Numbered from the stretch's first letter, positions 17,274-26,626 are shown. The stretch: 64,000 nt of DNA from Microvirga sp. (GCA_031181145.1 JAPSLB010000008.1:59691-123690); one strand, 5' to 3'. Made by a program: numbers and translations. Notes: generated by a model from the letters alone, not told the origin.

Positions 17274-17972
17274 ATGACGTCCCGGACCTCGCCGTCAACC
17301 ATCTCGACCTGCCCTATTACGGGGGAAAGCTTTTCTCAGCGGGATTCCGTCATCCTCGATCACCTGCGTCCTGCAATCGTGGAGCGCATCCTCAAGGAGT
17401 ACCCCTCTCTCACATCCGAGTCCCGCATCAGCCGCGCTGCCACCGATCGATATCGCATGCTCTATGTAGAGGATCTGCTGCGGCAGGAACGCGGGGAACT
17501 GACGAGGCTCGATCAGGAGGTGGCGTGCAGCCTCGCCGAGGGAGCAACGGTCACGGCCAATACGGAGGAGGCCTACGACGAGCGCCGCACCCTGGGAGAA
17601 CGCCTTTCGGACGGGCTTGCTACGTTCGGTGGCAGCTGGACCTTTCTCATCGCATTCGGCATTGTCCTGACAGGCTGGATCGGGCTCAATGCGCTCCGTG
17701 GCGGAGACGCCTTCGACCCATATCCTTACATCCTCCTCAACCTCGTCCTGTCATGCCTCGCGGCCGTCCAAGCCCCCATCATCATGATGAGCCAGAAACG
17801 ACAGGAGGCAAAAGATCGCCTGCGATCGCTCAACGACTATCAGATCAACCTCAAGGCGGAGCTGGAAATCCAGCACCTTCATGAAAAAGTCGACCACCTG
17901 ATCTCGCGGCAATGGGAGAGGCTCGCGGAAATCCAGGAAATGCAAATCGAACTTCTTCAGGAGCGTCGTTGA
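17274..17972 (+). CDS. DUF1003 family membrane protein
   Basis: A 232-residue protein. The N-terminal half is soluble and holds a CPITG motif near residue 13. Two transmembrane helices follow (about residues 123-140 and 150-172; FLIAFGIVLTGWIGLNAL, then ILLNLVLSCLAAVQAPIIMMSQ). A charged, coiled-coil-like tail follows, rich in E, Q and R (KAELEIQHLHEKVDHL). These are the features of DUF1003 proteins, whose biochemical role is unknown. GGAGGAC precedes the ATG at 17274. It begins a stretch of stress-type genes (kinase, PAS protein, universal stress protein). Its last bases approach the tail of a convergent phosphorylase pseudogene. Confidence 0.83.
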   Translation: MTSRTSPSTISTCPITGESFSQRDSVILDHLRPAIVERILKEYPSLTSESRISRAATDRYRMLYVEDLLRQERGELTRLDQEVACSLAEGATVTANTEEAYDERRTLGERLSDGLATFGGSWTFLIAFGIVLTGWIGLNALRGGDAFDPYPYILLNLVLSCLAAVQAPIIMMSQKRQEAKDRLRSLNDYQINLKAELEIQHLHEKVDHLISRQWERLAEIQEMQIELLQERR

Positions 17973-17989
17973 TCGGCGGAATTCCCGCC

Positions 17990-19242
17990 TGGGGAGAGAA
18001 GCCCATTGGCTTCCCGGGCACAGGCCGGCATCATGCGCTGGGCGATGAACACAGGCCCGATCTTCGCGATTGCGTGCTTCATCATGCCGATCCGGGCAGA
18101 CGTGTTCCTGAAGCACGGCGGCAGGACAGTGCTCTCGAGGATCCCGTAGAGAGCTTGCACATGCTCTTCCGGCATTCGATCTTGTCCGGTCCCCCATCCC
18201 GTGACGCCATCCTCGCGGCCTTCGAGCCACCATCCGTCGAGCGTGCTGAGGTTCAGAACTCCATTGAGAGCAACCTTCATGCCGCTGGTGCCCGAAGCCT
18301 CGATCGGAGGCAAGGGCGTGTTTTGCCAGATGTCGCTGCCCGCGACGATGACCATGGCCACGTCTATGTCGTAATCGGGCAGGAAGGCGATCGGGATGCC
18401 ACCATGGTTCGCCTGTCGTCGATATCGTGAATCAGCCGTTTGCCACTTTCGTCGCGGGAATGGGCCATCCCGGACAGGACGATCTGAAATGGATAACGAC
18501 GATAGATCTCCAGGAGCCGGGACAGATCGCTGAACAGCAGGCCCGCCCGCTTGTACCCTGTCATGCGGCGGGCATAACCGATGATTGGGCGCTCCAGGTC
18601 GAGCCGCTTTCCGGTCTTCTCCCTCACTAGGGCGATGAGACCTCCTTTTGCCTCCCCGTGCGCGCGCCAGACGGCATCGTCGGCCAAATGAACGGCGCCT
18701 CCTAGGGTTTCGGGCTGCACGTCCCAGTTCGGAGGAATATCGCGGAACAGGCATGCGACGGCAGGGTGTGTCCATTGTCCCATATGAACTCCGTTCCTCA
18801 CTGCGTGGACGCGATGTTCCGGGAACATGCGCTGGGTAGAGGGTTCGCCGGAGTTTTATGGCCGCGAGCCGACGCCCACCCGTAGAGCCATGGCCAAATC
18901 CAGACGTTGCATCCCTCTATGGTTGCGGCCATCACGCTTGGGAGCGGCGTTGCCCGATCCTCGGGCACCCACGGATCGGCATGGTCGACCTGCCCCCTTT
19001 TGCGGTCGGTCTCATGCCCAGATATCCTTGCCGATTGGCGATCATGACGAAGACCATCGGGAGTTGAAGGTCGGCGGCGGAACGCACCGCGTCGCCCGCC
19101 AGAATACCGAGCCCACCCGAATAGGTGCGCATCTCGCCCCGAAGGGCGATCCCATAGAGAAGTAGGCGATCCGTGTCTGTTCCAGATAGGGCTCTATCAC
19201 CGACACTGTATCCTCCATAGCTTCCGGAAAGACGGGGTGCAA
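17990..19242 (-). pseudogene. Decayed alpha-glucan (glycogen) phosphorylase
   Basis: Pieces of an alpha-glucan phosphorylase are spread over different minus-strand frames. The N-terminus (EPYLEQTRIAYFSM) lies near 19200, then the frame changes into IALRGEMRTYSGGLGILAGD and RSAADLQLPMVFV. Roughly 250 residues of the family are then missing around 18.83-18.95 kb. The C-terminal part resumes with FPEHRVHAVRNGVH and GYARRMTGYKRAGLLF, shifts frame again near 18420 (HDIDD to ANHGGIPIAFLPDYD), and ends with IEASGTSGMKVALNGVLN, which contains the PLP lysine. With two frameshifts and an internal deletion it cannot make an active enzyme. The end coordinates are approximate. Confidence 0.88.
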
Positions 19243-19260
19243 AGAGGGGAATTGCTAGCG

Positions 19261-20226
19261 CTAGCCTATCGCCGTGAGAGGTCCGACAGGGCGGGATGCG
19301 ATCTGCTTTGCGTAAAGGCGTTCGACGTCCCCTCGCCGACAGAGCCCTGTCCCGGGTGTCATGAGCGTTGCCGCGCCCGCTGCCATTCCGAGGCGCACGG
19401 CGTGGCGCAGATCGAGCCCCTGAACGAGGCCGAAGCATACAGCCGCTACCATGCTGTCTCCAGCTCCGACCGCCGAGCAGACTGGCACCTCAACGGGGGC
19501 CAGCCTCTCATAGCCTTCTCTGGTTACGAGGAGCGCTCCGTCCGCACCGAGCGACACGATCATCACCTCACCGACGCCCCGGCCGATCAGGTGATGCGCC
19601 GCCGCAATCTGTTCCTCCTCCGTGCGTAGATCCTTGCCCACCCATTCCCGAAGCTCGCGAAGGCTGGGCTTGAGCAGGTAAGCGCCGGATTTCATATGAC
19701 GCAAATCCTCTCCGGACGTGTCGAGTACGAAGCGGCAATAGAGCCTGTTTGCAATGTCGGCTGCATCCTGGACGAATTCTGGAGGGATACCGGGAGGAAG
19801 GCTTCCGCTTAGAACGACGATGCGCGCTCCGTCGGCGGCTCGTGAGAGCTCGTCGAGACAAGACCGGCGCTCCGCCGGAGAAATCTCAGGCCCGGGCAGG
19901 ACAAATCGATACTGGAGGTCGCTGCTCCGTTCGGTGATCGTAAAGCTCTCGCGGGTACTCCCTGCTATGGGAATATGCCGGGACGGGAGATTCATCCGCC
20001 CAAGAAGCGCTTCCACCATGGAACCTGTCGGTCCGCCGGCCGGGTACAAGGCCAAGGCCTCTCCGCCCAGGATCTGAACGACGCGCGCCACATTGATCCC
20101 GCCTCCCCCCGGATCGTACTGGGCTGTACTGCAGCGGACCTTGTCGGTCGGAACGACCGTCTCCGCCCTCGTTGAAACGTCGAGGGCAGGATTCATGGTG
20201 AGCGTTACGATATCCGACACTTCCAT
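19261..20226 (-). CDS. PfkB-family sugar-phosphate kinase (6-phosphofructokinase II-like)
   Basis: A 321-residue ribokinase-fold enzyme. The start IVTLTMNPALDVS, the substrate motif PGGGGINVARV and the anion-hole/catalytic motif SAVGAGDSM near the C-terminus place it in the 1-/6-phosphofructokinase branch of PfkB. It would phosphorylate fructose-6-phosphate or a similar sugar phosphate with ATP. The ATG at 20226 is only two bases after GGAGG; the GTG at 20220 has better spacing, so the protein may begin two codons later. Its start is divergent from a PAS-domain gene, and it sits beside a phosphorylase remnant, as in stress or storage-carbon clusters. Confidence 0.83.
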   Translation of the reverse strand: MEVSDIVTLTMNPALDVSTRAETVVPTDKVRCSTAQYDPGGGGINVARVVQILGGEALALYPAGGPTGSMVEALLGRMNLPSRHIPIAGSTRESFTITERSSDLQYRFVLPGPEISPAERRSCLDELSRAADGARIVVLSGSLPPGIPPEFVQDAADIANRLYCRFVLDTSGEDLRHMKSGAYLLKPSLRELREWVGKDLRTEEEQIAAAHHLIGRGVGEVMIVSLGADGALLVTREGYERLAPVEVPVCSAVGAGDSMVAAVCFGLVQGLDLRHAVRLGMAAGAATLMTPGTGLCRRGDVERLYAKQIASRPVGPLTAIG

Positions 20227-20365
20227 CACCTCCGGGGCGGCACACGGCGATTTGTTATAGGGCAGGCACCCGCCAGCCCTAGCCGCATGAGACGGGAAAC
20301 CTAGATCAGCATTCGGAGTTTCGGGTCTTCGGATCAGATCCACGGATGCAAAGGTGAGATTGGAA

Positions 20366-20803
20366 ATGTCATCGACACTCTCCTCTACGCTGCCCGGCAC
20401 TCTCGAGCCCGATCTCGCCAAGGTGCTGGATTACTGGAAGGATCTCCTCCGCGGCGAGAATCCGATGCCGTTCTCCGACGACATCGATCTCTCCCGCCTA
20501 CCGGATCTTTCGTCCGCTCTCATGCTCCTGACGGCTTTCGAGAACCCGGACCGCTTTCGGTTCGAAACGGCGGGTGAGAAGATCGCCCTGGGCTATGGGG
20601 CACCGCTTGCCGGCAAATTCTCCGATGAAATGGAGCAAAGCGGTCCGCTGGAGGAATTCACGGAGCAATGCCGCCTCACGATCACGCAGCGTGCTCCAAC
20701 TTACTTTCGTTCTCCGTTCGGCAATTATGCCCGTATTCTCCTACCGACATGGGGGGAAGGACACGTGACGCTCCTCCTCGGAGCGATCGCTCAGCCGTCC
20801 TAG
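20366..20803 (+). CDS. PAS-like (PAS_5-type) small regulatory protein
   Basis: A 145-residue soluble protein. The segment YWKDLLRGENPMPFSDDIDLSRLPDLSSALMLL, then the aromatic FRFETAGEKIALGYGAPLAGKF, matches the alphaproteobacterial PAS_5 pattern: a Trp-containing helix, a leucine-rich loop and a beta-hairpin ending in GxxxxGK. It has no kinase or DNA-binding domain, so it probably senses or binds a partner. AAGGTGAG lies upstream of the ATG at 20366; an in-frame GTG at 20354 is possible. It is divergent from the kinase gene by 139 bases. The ligand is unknown. Confidence 0.7.
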   Translation: MSSTLSSTLPGTLEPDLAKVLDYWKDLLRGENPMPFSDDIDLSRLPDLSSALMLLTAFENPDRFRFETAGEKIALGYGAPLAGKFSDEMEQSGPLEEFTEQCRLTITQRAPTYFRSPFGNYARILLPTWGEGHVTLLLGAIAQPS

Positions 20804-21042
20804 CGGGCAATCTTCTCGATTGAGACATCGCGATCCACTCCTTCGGCCTGCTTGAATGGAGCGGCGCTGGCGCTGGACGTTTCGGCAATGCTGGCGAGAG
20901 CCTCCTTCGAAACAGCCTGAAACCACCCGTTGCTCGGATGCGACGCCCCGCATAGCTATGCCCCGGGGTCTCCCTCGAACAGAATTCCCGGAAGGTTGAT
21001 CCCGATCAATTGCAGGAGTTCCGGCTGGGCATAATGTCTCAT
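20800..21042 (-). pseudogene. Small unknown gene interrupted by an in-frame TAG
   Basis: From ATG at 21042 one frame reads 28 residues (MRHYAQPELLQLIGINLPG, then ILFEGDPGA), reaches TAG at 20956-20958, and continues in the same frame for 51 coding-like residues (LCGASHPSNGWFQAVSKEAL, ending VDRDVSIEKIAR) to a second TAG at 20800. Both halves show protein-like composition and sensible codon ends. No good ribosome binding site precedes the ATG. I recognise no family. The simplest reading is a small gene broken by a nonsense mutation; its stop overlaps the convergent PAS gene. Confidence 0.4.
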
Positions 21043-21121
21043 GCATCTTGGCTAGAGGACTAGGCGCCCGACAATAGGAACGGGATTTCCGCTGCTCCCG
21101 ATTATCCGGCTGGAGACCATC

Positions 21122-21970
21122 ATGATCAAAGACGTGCTCGTTCACCTCGACGGTAGCCCACGCGATGAGGAGCGTCTGCAGCATGCAGAAGCCATTGCCT
21201 CGATCTGGCAGTCTCATGTGACGGGCCTGTTCACAAATCCCACGCCCGACATCCCCTTGGTCGCCCCGATGAACGGAGGGGCCGCGGCGGCCGAAATCAT
21301 CGTTTCGCTGAGCGAGGAATCCAAACGCGCTGGAGACGTCCTTCAAAAAAATCTGACTGGCCGTATGGCCCGCCTCAATGTGCCGAACGAGATCCGGCGC
21401 CTCGACGGCACACCCGGCGTACTCTCGAACGAGATTGTCACGGAAGCGCGGTGCGCGGATCTCCTCATCATGAGCCGACCCTACGGCTCGGACGGATCCG
21501 AGCGGTGGGATGCCGCCTTTGAGGCCGTGCTGTTCGAGGGAGGACGGAGCGTGCTGGTCGTCCCCCCTGGCCATCGCCCGCCGGATGTCATTCGTCGCGT
21601 GCTCGTATGCTGGCGCAACACCAGGGAGGCGACCCGCGCGGTCGCCGAGGCGGCCTGCTTCCTGGAGAAGGCCACGAAGATCACGATCCTGACGGTAGAC
21701 CCGGACCAGAAAAAGGGAGCCGACAAGACCGAACCGTCAGCCGACATCGCCAAGCATATCAGCCGTTTCGGACCGCCCGTTGAGGTGAGCATTGCGCCCA
21801 GCGAGGGCCGGGCTATCGGCGAGGTCATCCTCGAACGCGCCCGGAGAGCTTCCGCGGACCTGATCGTAATGGGCGGATACGGGCACTCCAGGGCCAGGGA
21901 GTGGATCCTTGGAGGAGCGACCCGCGACACCTTGTCGAAGTCGGAAATACCTATTCTGATGGCCCATTGA
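21122..21970 (+). CDS. Tandem-domain universal stress protein
   Basis: A 282-residue protein with two UspA folds. The first starts MIKDVLVHLDGSPRDEERL and ends VLFEGGRSVLVVPPG. The second starts IRRVLVCWRNTREATRAV and ends with the nucleotide-binding loop MGGYGHSRAREWILGGATRD, of the ATP-binding UspA type. Such proteins bind ATP in the cytoplasm and are induced by starvation, hypoxia or damage. GGAG lies upstream of the ATG at 21122. It is the only intact gene between the PAS gene and rimO and was probably part of the stress cluster with DUF1003 and PfkB. Confidence 0.88.
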   Translation: MIKDVLVHLDGSPRDEERLQHAEAIASIWQSHVTGLFTNPTPDIPLVAPMNGGAAAAEIIVSLSEESKRAGDVLQKNLTGRMARLNVPNEIRRLDGTPGVLSNEIVTEARCADLLIMSRPYGSDGSERWDAAFEAVLFEGGRSVLVVPPGHRPPDVIRRVLVCWRNTREATRAVAEAACFLEKATKITILTVDPDQKKGADKTEPSADIAKHISRFGPPVEVSIAPSEGRAIGEVILERARRASADLIVMGGYGHSRAREWILGGATRDTLSKSEIPILMAH

Positions 21971-22297
21971 TCCAGCGGAACAACCTAGACCGTTCAGGCA
22001 CTTACGGCTTCTCCGCTCATGGATTGCCTCGGCAGCCCGGTGTTGTAAACGCGGGTACTCTGTTGTAAGGCAGTGTCGCGTCTTGATCGCGTGCTCCCAT
22101 ACCCAGAGCGTTTGCGCGAGGCGTGACATCGATCTGAGACGGTAATCTCGCAGTGTCCGGGTTCTCGGGCTCGCAGCACGCCTGCCGGCTTGCGCCGTGC
22201 TTCCGACCGCAGGCCCGCCTGCCATGATTTCGCGCCGAAGCCTCGCTACGGGCCCTCTCCCGATGTCCATTTTGCCTCTAAGAGTGGAATTCTGCGG
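21971..22297. other. Intergenic stretch before rimO, no gene supported
   Basis: A repeated TGTTGTAA appears twice near 22050-22070 (GTGTTGTAAACG and CTGTTGTAAGGC). The minus strand has protein-like words (WVWEHAIKTRHC), but that frame runs on through the stress-protein gene with no proper end. I call no gene. Confidence 0.4.
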
Positions 22298-23626
22298 ATG
22301 AATGCTCCCGCACCTAAAGTCTCGTTCGTGTCCCTGGGCTGCCCGAAGGCTCTGGTCGATTCCGAGCGCATCATCACGCAGTTGCGCTCTCAAGGTTACC
22401 AGCTGACCAAGGAGCATGACGGGGCCGACGTTGTCATCGTCAATACCTGCGGCTTCCTGGACAGCGCCAAGGCCGAATCTCTGGAAGCCATCGGCGAGGC
22501 GATGGCAGAGAACGGCAAGGTCATCGTGACCGGCTGCATGGGAGCCGAGCCCGAGCAGATCCGCGAGCACTTTCCGAACGTTCTCGCGATCACAGGACCG
22601 CAGGCCTACGAATCCGTCGTGTCGGCCGTTCACCAGGCCGCCCCTCCCGCGCACGATCCTTTCGTCGATCTCGTGCCGCCGCAAGGCGTGAAGCTGACGC
22701 CGCGCCACTATGCCTATCTCAAGATCTCCGAGGGCTGCAACAACCGCTGCACCTTCTGCATCATCCCGAAGCTGCGCGGGGATCTTGTCAGCCGCCCCAT
22801 TGGGGACGTTCTGCGCGAGGCCGAGAGGCTGGCCAAGGCCGGCGTGAAGGAACTGCTGGTGATCTCGCAGGACACCAGCGCCTACGGCCTCGACATCAAA
22901 TACCAGCCGAGCCTGTGGAAGGACCGCGAGGTTCGCACGCGCTTCTACGAACTCGGCAGGGAGCTGGGCGAACTCGGCATGTGGGTGCGCATGCACTACG
23001 TCTACCCGTATCCTCACGTGGACGAGATCATCCCGCTCATGGCGGAGGGCAAGATCCTTCCCTACCTCGATATCCCGTTCCAGCATGCCTCGCCAAGCGT
23101 GCTCAAGGCCATGCGCCGCCCGGGCAACCAGGAGAAGACCCTCGACAGGATCAGGAAATGGCGTGAGATCTGTCCGGATCTGGCGATCCGCTCCACCTTC
23201 ATCGTCGGCTTCCCCGGCGAGACGGAGGAGGATGTGGACTTTCTGATGCGGTGGCTGCAGGAGGCCAAGATCGACCGTGCCGGCTGCTTCCAATACGAGC
23301 CCGTGCAGGGCGCGCCCGCCAACGACATCGCGGGCGCCGTTCCTGACGAGGTGAAGGAGGAGCGCTGGCACCGGTTCATGCAGACACAACAGAAGGTCAG
23401 TGCCGAGCTGCTGAAGAGCCGCGTCGGCAAGACGCTGCCGGTGATTATCGACGAACAGGGCGCGACCGTCGCCACGGGACGGACGAAGTACGACGCGCCG
23501 GAGATCGACGGCGTGGTCTATGTGGCTTCCAGGACCCCGTTGAAGCCCGGCGAGATCGTCCACGTGAAGATTGAAAGCTCGGACGAGTACGATCTGCACG
23601 GGACGGCGATTCAAGGACTCGCTTGA
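22298..23626 (+). CDS. rimO: Ribosomal protein S12 methylthiotransferase RimO
   Basis: A 442-residue radical-SAM enzyme that adds a methylthio group to Asp of ribosomal protein S12. The N-terminal UPF0004 domain holds the auxiliary cluster cysteines ([29 protein letters not shown]). The radical-SAM motif CNNRCTFC lies near residue 150, and a C-terminal TRAM domain (TLPVIIDEQ onward) binds RNA or protein. I chose the ATG at 22298 because family homology begins there ([18 protein letters not shown]); the longer open frame is not conserved-looking. It is followed by an 89-bp palindromic repeat. Confidence 0.95.
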   Translation: MNAPAPKVSFVSLGCPKALVDSERIITQLRSQGYQLTKEHDGADVVIVNTCGFLDSAKAESLEAIGEAMAENGKVIVTGCMGAEPEQIREHFPNVLAITGPQAYESVVSAVHQAAPPAHDPFVDLVPPQGVKLTPRHYAYLKISEGCNNRCTFCIIPKLRGDLVSRPIGDVLREAERLAKAGVKELLVISQDTSAYGLDIKYQPSLWKDREVRTRFYELGRELGELGMWVRMHYVYPYPHVDEIIPLMAEGKILPYLDIPFQHASPSVLKAMRRPGNQEKTLDRIRKWREICPDLAIRSTFIVGFPGETEEDVDFLMRWLQEAKIDRAGCFQYEPVQGAPANDIAGAVPDEVKEERWHRFMQTQQKVSAELLKSRVGKTLPVIIDEQGATVATGRTKYDAPEIDGVVYVASRTPLKPGEIVHVKIESSDEYDLHGTAIQGLA

Positions 23627-23639
23627 CGTAATCCCTCCA

Positions 23640-23728
23640 CGTCATCCCCGGCCTCGTGCCGGTGATCCCGACCCGTGGAGGGCCCCGCCCTTCTAGTCGG
23701 GATGGCCGGGACAGGCCCGACCACGACG
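23640..23728 (+). repeat. 89-bp compound palindromic repeat, copy 1
   Basis: Begins GTCATCCCCGGCCTCGTGCC and ends AGGCCCGACCACGAC. The left hairpin pairs GGCCTCGTGCC-type arms, and the right hairpin is around GGATGGCCGGGACAGGCCCG. Copy 2 at 42531-42619 is the same element in the opposite orientation. It lies just after rimO and before a convergent gene, as REP-type elements usually do. Confidence 0.75.
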
Positions 23729-23783
23729 AGGGAAAAGGGACTAGGCGCTCCAACCGGGATGGCCGAGGCGAAGGAGCGGCCTT

Positions 23784-24431
23784 CTATGGGGCGATCCGGT
23801 CGCTGCCGATGATATGAACTCCGGCAGCTTTCAAATCCGCCTGCGCCCGCGCCAGCGATCCATTGGTGTCGATCGCCCGCGATGCATCCTCGACCAGAAA
23901 CGTCTCGAACCCCGCAGCGGCTGCATCGAGGGCCGTCCAGGCGACACAGAAATCCGTGGCGAGACCGGCGCAGAACACACGCTTGAAGCCTCGCTCCTTG
24001 AGGTAGCTATCGAGACCCGTCGAAGTCTTGCGGTCCGCTTCCCTGAAGCCCGAATAACTGTCGATGCCCGCATTGTAGCCTTTGCGGATGATCAGCTGCG
24101 CGTGCGGAATGTGGAGATCGCGGGATATCTCCGCTCCTGCTGTGCCCTGGACGCAGTGATCCGGCCAAAGCACCTGCGGCCCGTAGGTCAGCTCGACCAT
24201 TTCGAAGGGTGCCTTGCGGGGATGGCTGGAGGCAAAGGAAGCGTGTCCCTGAGGGTGCCAGTCCTGTGTCAGCACGACATTCCGAAAAGCCTCGGCCATT
24301 CGATTGATCGGCCCGATCACGGCATCCCCATCCGGAACGGCAAGCGTCCCGCCGGGCAAAAAGTCGTATTGGACATCGACCACGATCAGGACATCGGAGT
24401 CATTGAGAGGGATCGCTTCCTGTTCGGCCAT
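23784..24431 (-). CDS. pncA: Nicotinamidase (PncA)
   Basis: A 215-residue cysteine hydrolase. The catalytic Asp is in VDVQYDF, metal ligands are in TQDWHPQGHASF, the catalytic lysine region is IRKGYNAG, and the nucleophile Cys is in GLATDFCV. It hydrolyses nicotinamide to nicotinic acid in NAD salvage. The ATG at 24431 has GGAGGC upstream at good spacing. It lies downstream of a nucleoside-type ABC importer but is separated from it by a terminator, so it likely has its own promoter in the 24.43-24.48 kb gap. Confidence 0.93.
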   Translation of the reverse strand: MAEQEAIPLNDSDVLIVVDVQYDFLPGGTLAVPDGDAVIGPINRMAEAFRNVVLTQDWHPQGHASFASSHPRKAPFEMVELTYGPQVLWPDHCVQGTAGAEISRDLHIPHAQLIIRKGYNAGIDSYSGFREADRKTSTGLDSYLKERGFKRVFCAGLATDFCVAWTALDAAAAGFETFLVEDASRAIDTNGSLARAQADLKAAGVHIIGSDRIAP

Positions 24432-24483
24432 TCGCAGCCTCCGCCTCCTCACATGCGGGAATTATAAGTTGCATCAATGAAAA

Positions 24484-24507
24484 AGGCAGCCAATCGCTTG
24501 GCTGCCT
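24484..24507 (-). terminator. Rho-independent terminator of the BMP transporter operon
   Basis: A perfect 10-bp stem (AGGCAGCCAA with TTGGCTGCCT, loop TCGC). On the minus strand it is followed by five T residues. It lies 27 bases after the binding-protein stop. Confidence 0.88.
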
Positions 24508-24533
24508 ATCACGAACTGGTTCGGGATGCCCGC

Positions 24534-25616
24534 TTATTGCGGGATCTTGTCCTCGATGCCCTTCACATAGAAGTTCATGCCGAGAACCTGCTCGTCGGAA
24601 AGCGCACCGTTGCCCTTGCACTCGATTTCCTTGCCGTCCTGGCCGTAGATCGGGCATTTGAAGGGATTGAGCGCGCCAGACCTGATCGCGGCCTCGGTTT
24701 CCTCGGCCATCTTCTTCACGTCGTCGGGCATGTTCTTATAGGGCGACATGACGACCATGTGTTCCGCCAGACCACCCCAGGTATCCTCCGACTTCCAGGT
24801 GCCGTCGAGAACAGCCTTGGCGCGGGCGATGTAATAATCGGACCAGTCATCGATAATGGCGGTCAGTTGAGCCTTCGGGGCGAAGCGCTCCATGTCCGAA
24901 GCCTGGCCGAAACCGAACTTGCCGCGTGCCTCGGCCGCCTGGATCGGAGCCGGGCTGTCCGTGTGCTGGGCCAGCATGTCCACGCCCTGGTCGAGCAGAG
25001 CCTTGGCGGCATCGCCTTCCTTCGCGGGGTCGTACCAGGTATTGGCCCACACCACCTTGATCTTCACGTCCGGATTCACCGACTGCGCGCCGAGATAGAA
25101 CGCGTTGATGCCGGCGATCACTTCCGGGATCGGGAAGGCGCCGACATAGCCGATCACGCCGGACTTGGTCATCTTTCCGGCGATCTGCCCGATGATGTAG
25201 CGGCCCTCGTGGAATTTCGCCGCATAGGTCGAGACGTTCGGCGCGCGCTTGAAGCCGGTGGCGTGCTCGAACTTGATATTCGGGTACTTCCTGGCGACCT
25301 TCAGGGTCGGCTCCATGAAGCCGAACGAGGTCGTGAAGATCAGGTCGTGGCCCGTGCGGGCGAGCTGCTCGATGGCCCGCTCGGAATCGGCCTCAGGCAC
25401 GCTTTCGACGAACGTGGTTTCCACCTTGTCGCCGAGCGCCTTGACTATCGCCTGGCGGCCCTGATCGTGCTGATAGCTCCAGCCATGATCACCCACCGGC
25501 CCGACATAGATGAAGCCGACTTTGATCTTGTCCTTCGCCTGAGCCATGGCGCCGCTTGCAGACAGAGCGGCAAGCGCCACGCCCGCGAAGGCTCCGAAGA
25601 GTTTCCGTGAAAACAT
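24534..25616 (-). CDS. BMP-family (PnrA/Med-like) nucleoside-binding protein
   Basis: A 360-residue periplasmic protein. The signal peptide runs to ASGAMAQ (about residue 26) with no lipobox cysteine, so it is soluble rather than lipid-anchored. KIKVGFIYVGPVGDHGWSYQHDQGR, FTTSFGFMEP and AAKFHEGRYIIGQIAG are typical of the BMP family, which binds nucleosides or purines. The ATG at 25616 has GGGGGAC upstream. It is the last gene of an operon with an ATPase and two permeases, so the system should import nucleosides or purine/pyrimidine compounds. The exact ligand is not determined by the sequence. Confidence 0.88.
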   Translation of the reverse strand: MFSRKLFGAFAGVALAALSASGAMAQAKDKIKVGFIYVGPVGDHGWSYQHDQGRQAIVKALGDKVETTFVESVPEADSERAIEQLARTGHDLIFTTSFGFMEPTLKVARKYPNIKFEHATGFKRAPNVSTYAAKFHEGRYIIGQIAGKMTKSGVIGYVGAFPIPEVIAGINAFYLGAQSVNPDVKIKVVWANTWYDPAKEGDAAKALLDQGVDMLAQHTDSPAPIQAAEARGKFGFGQASDMERFAPKAQLTAIIDDWSDYYIARAKAVLDGTWKSEDTWGGLAEHMVVMSPYKNMPDDVKKMAEETEAAIRSGALNPFKCPIYGQDGKEIECKGNGALSDEQVLGMNFYVKGIEDKIPQ

Positions 25617-25708
25617 GCTCGTCCCCCGAGGTTGAGTTCCCAGACATCCATTTGCAGGTCTGACGACGTCTGGCAAGAATACTTCTGCTCACAATCTCAT
25701 CACAATGC

Positions 25709-26626
25709 CTAACGGTCAGGCACGAAAGGCGCTCCCAAGGAACCCGGCGCTCCAACCGCCCTGCCATGGCGCAGGGACAGGAGCAGAAGGGCGAGAATGG
25801 TGGCAAGGTAAGGCACGGCCGACAGCACCTGTGACGGAACGCCGAACTGAGCCGCCTGCGCGTGCAATTGCAGGACCGTCGCCGCTCCGAAAATGTAGGC
25901 GCCGATCAGCAGCCAGCCGGGGCGCCACGCGGCGAAAACCACAAGCGCAAGAGCGATCCAGCCGCGGCCGGCCGTCATGCCGGGCGACCAGAACCGCGTA
26001 TAGACGAGAGCCAGATAAGCTCCGGCCAGACCGGCACAGGCGCCGCCGAACAGGATGGCCACGAAACGAACGCGCAGAACCGGCAGACCGAGAGCATTGG
26101 CCGAGGTATGGTTCTCGCCGATCGAGCGGAGCGTCAGGCCGGAACGGGTCCGCGTTAGATAAAGAGCGATCAGGATCGTCAACGCGACGGAAGAGTAGAC
26201 GAACAGGTCCTGCTCAAAAAAGAGGCGCCCGATAAAGGGGATATCGCTCAGCCCGGGGATATCGACGGGCGGGACGGGGTCGCGCCGCGCCCCCACGAAC
26301 GGAGCTCCGATCAACCCGGACAATCCCAAGCCGAAAATCGTGAGCGCCAGTCCGGAGCCGACCTGATTCGCGGCGAAACCCAGCACGACCAGCGCGAAGA
26401 GGGCCGCCATCAGGGCACCCGCCATCATTCCGGCCATGACACCGATGAGGGTCGAGTCGAAAGTCACGGCGGCCGCGAAACTGCACGCGGCACCCATGGC
26501 CATCATGCCTTCGACGCCGAGGTTGAGCACGCCGGAACGCTCGGTCACGAGCTCGCCGAGGGCTGCGATCAGGAGCGGAGTCGAAGCTGTCACGATGGTG
26601 AGCAGAATGGCCTCGAAAGTGGTCAC
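25709..26626 (-). CDS. Nucleoside-type ABC transporter permease, second subunit
   Basis: A 305-residue permease of the BPD-transp-2/YufQ type with about eight to nine hydrophobic segments. It starts with GTG at 26626, overlapping the stop of the first permease as GTGA; the much longer open frame upstream shadows that gene. ERSGVLNLGVEGMMAMGA and GENHTSANALGLPVLRVR are the usual signatures of the smaller subunit of BMP-linked importers. It should pair with the 358-residue permease to form the channel. The binding-protein gene begins 92 bases downstream. Confidence 0.88.
   Translation of the reverse strand: MTTFEAILLTIVTASTPLLIAALGELVTERSGVLNLGVEGMMAMGAACSFAAAVTFDSTLIGVMAGMMAGALMAALFALVVLGFAANQVGSGLALTIFGLGLSGLIGAPFVGARRDPVPPVDIPGLSDIPFIGRLFFEQDLFVYSSVALTILIALYLTRTRSGLTLRSIGENHTSANALGLPVLRVRFVAILFGGACAGLAGAYLALVYTRFWSPGMTAGRGWIALALVVFAAWRPGWLLIGAYIFGAATVLQLHAQAAQFGVPSQVLSAVPYLATILALLLLSLRHGRAVGAPGSLGAPFVPDR

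Noticed and set aside
21971..22179. Minus-strand protein-like words between the stress-protein gene and rimO
   Set aside because: The frame runs on antisense through the stress-protein gene and has no end or ribosome binding site of its own.
17972..22297. Mobile element behind the pseudogenes
   Set aside because: I found no transposase, integrase, terminal inverted repeat or tRNA junction; the decay looks like simple mutation.
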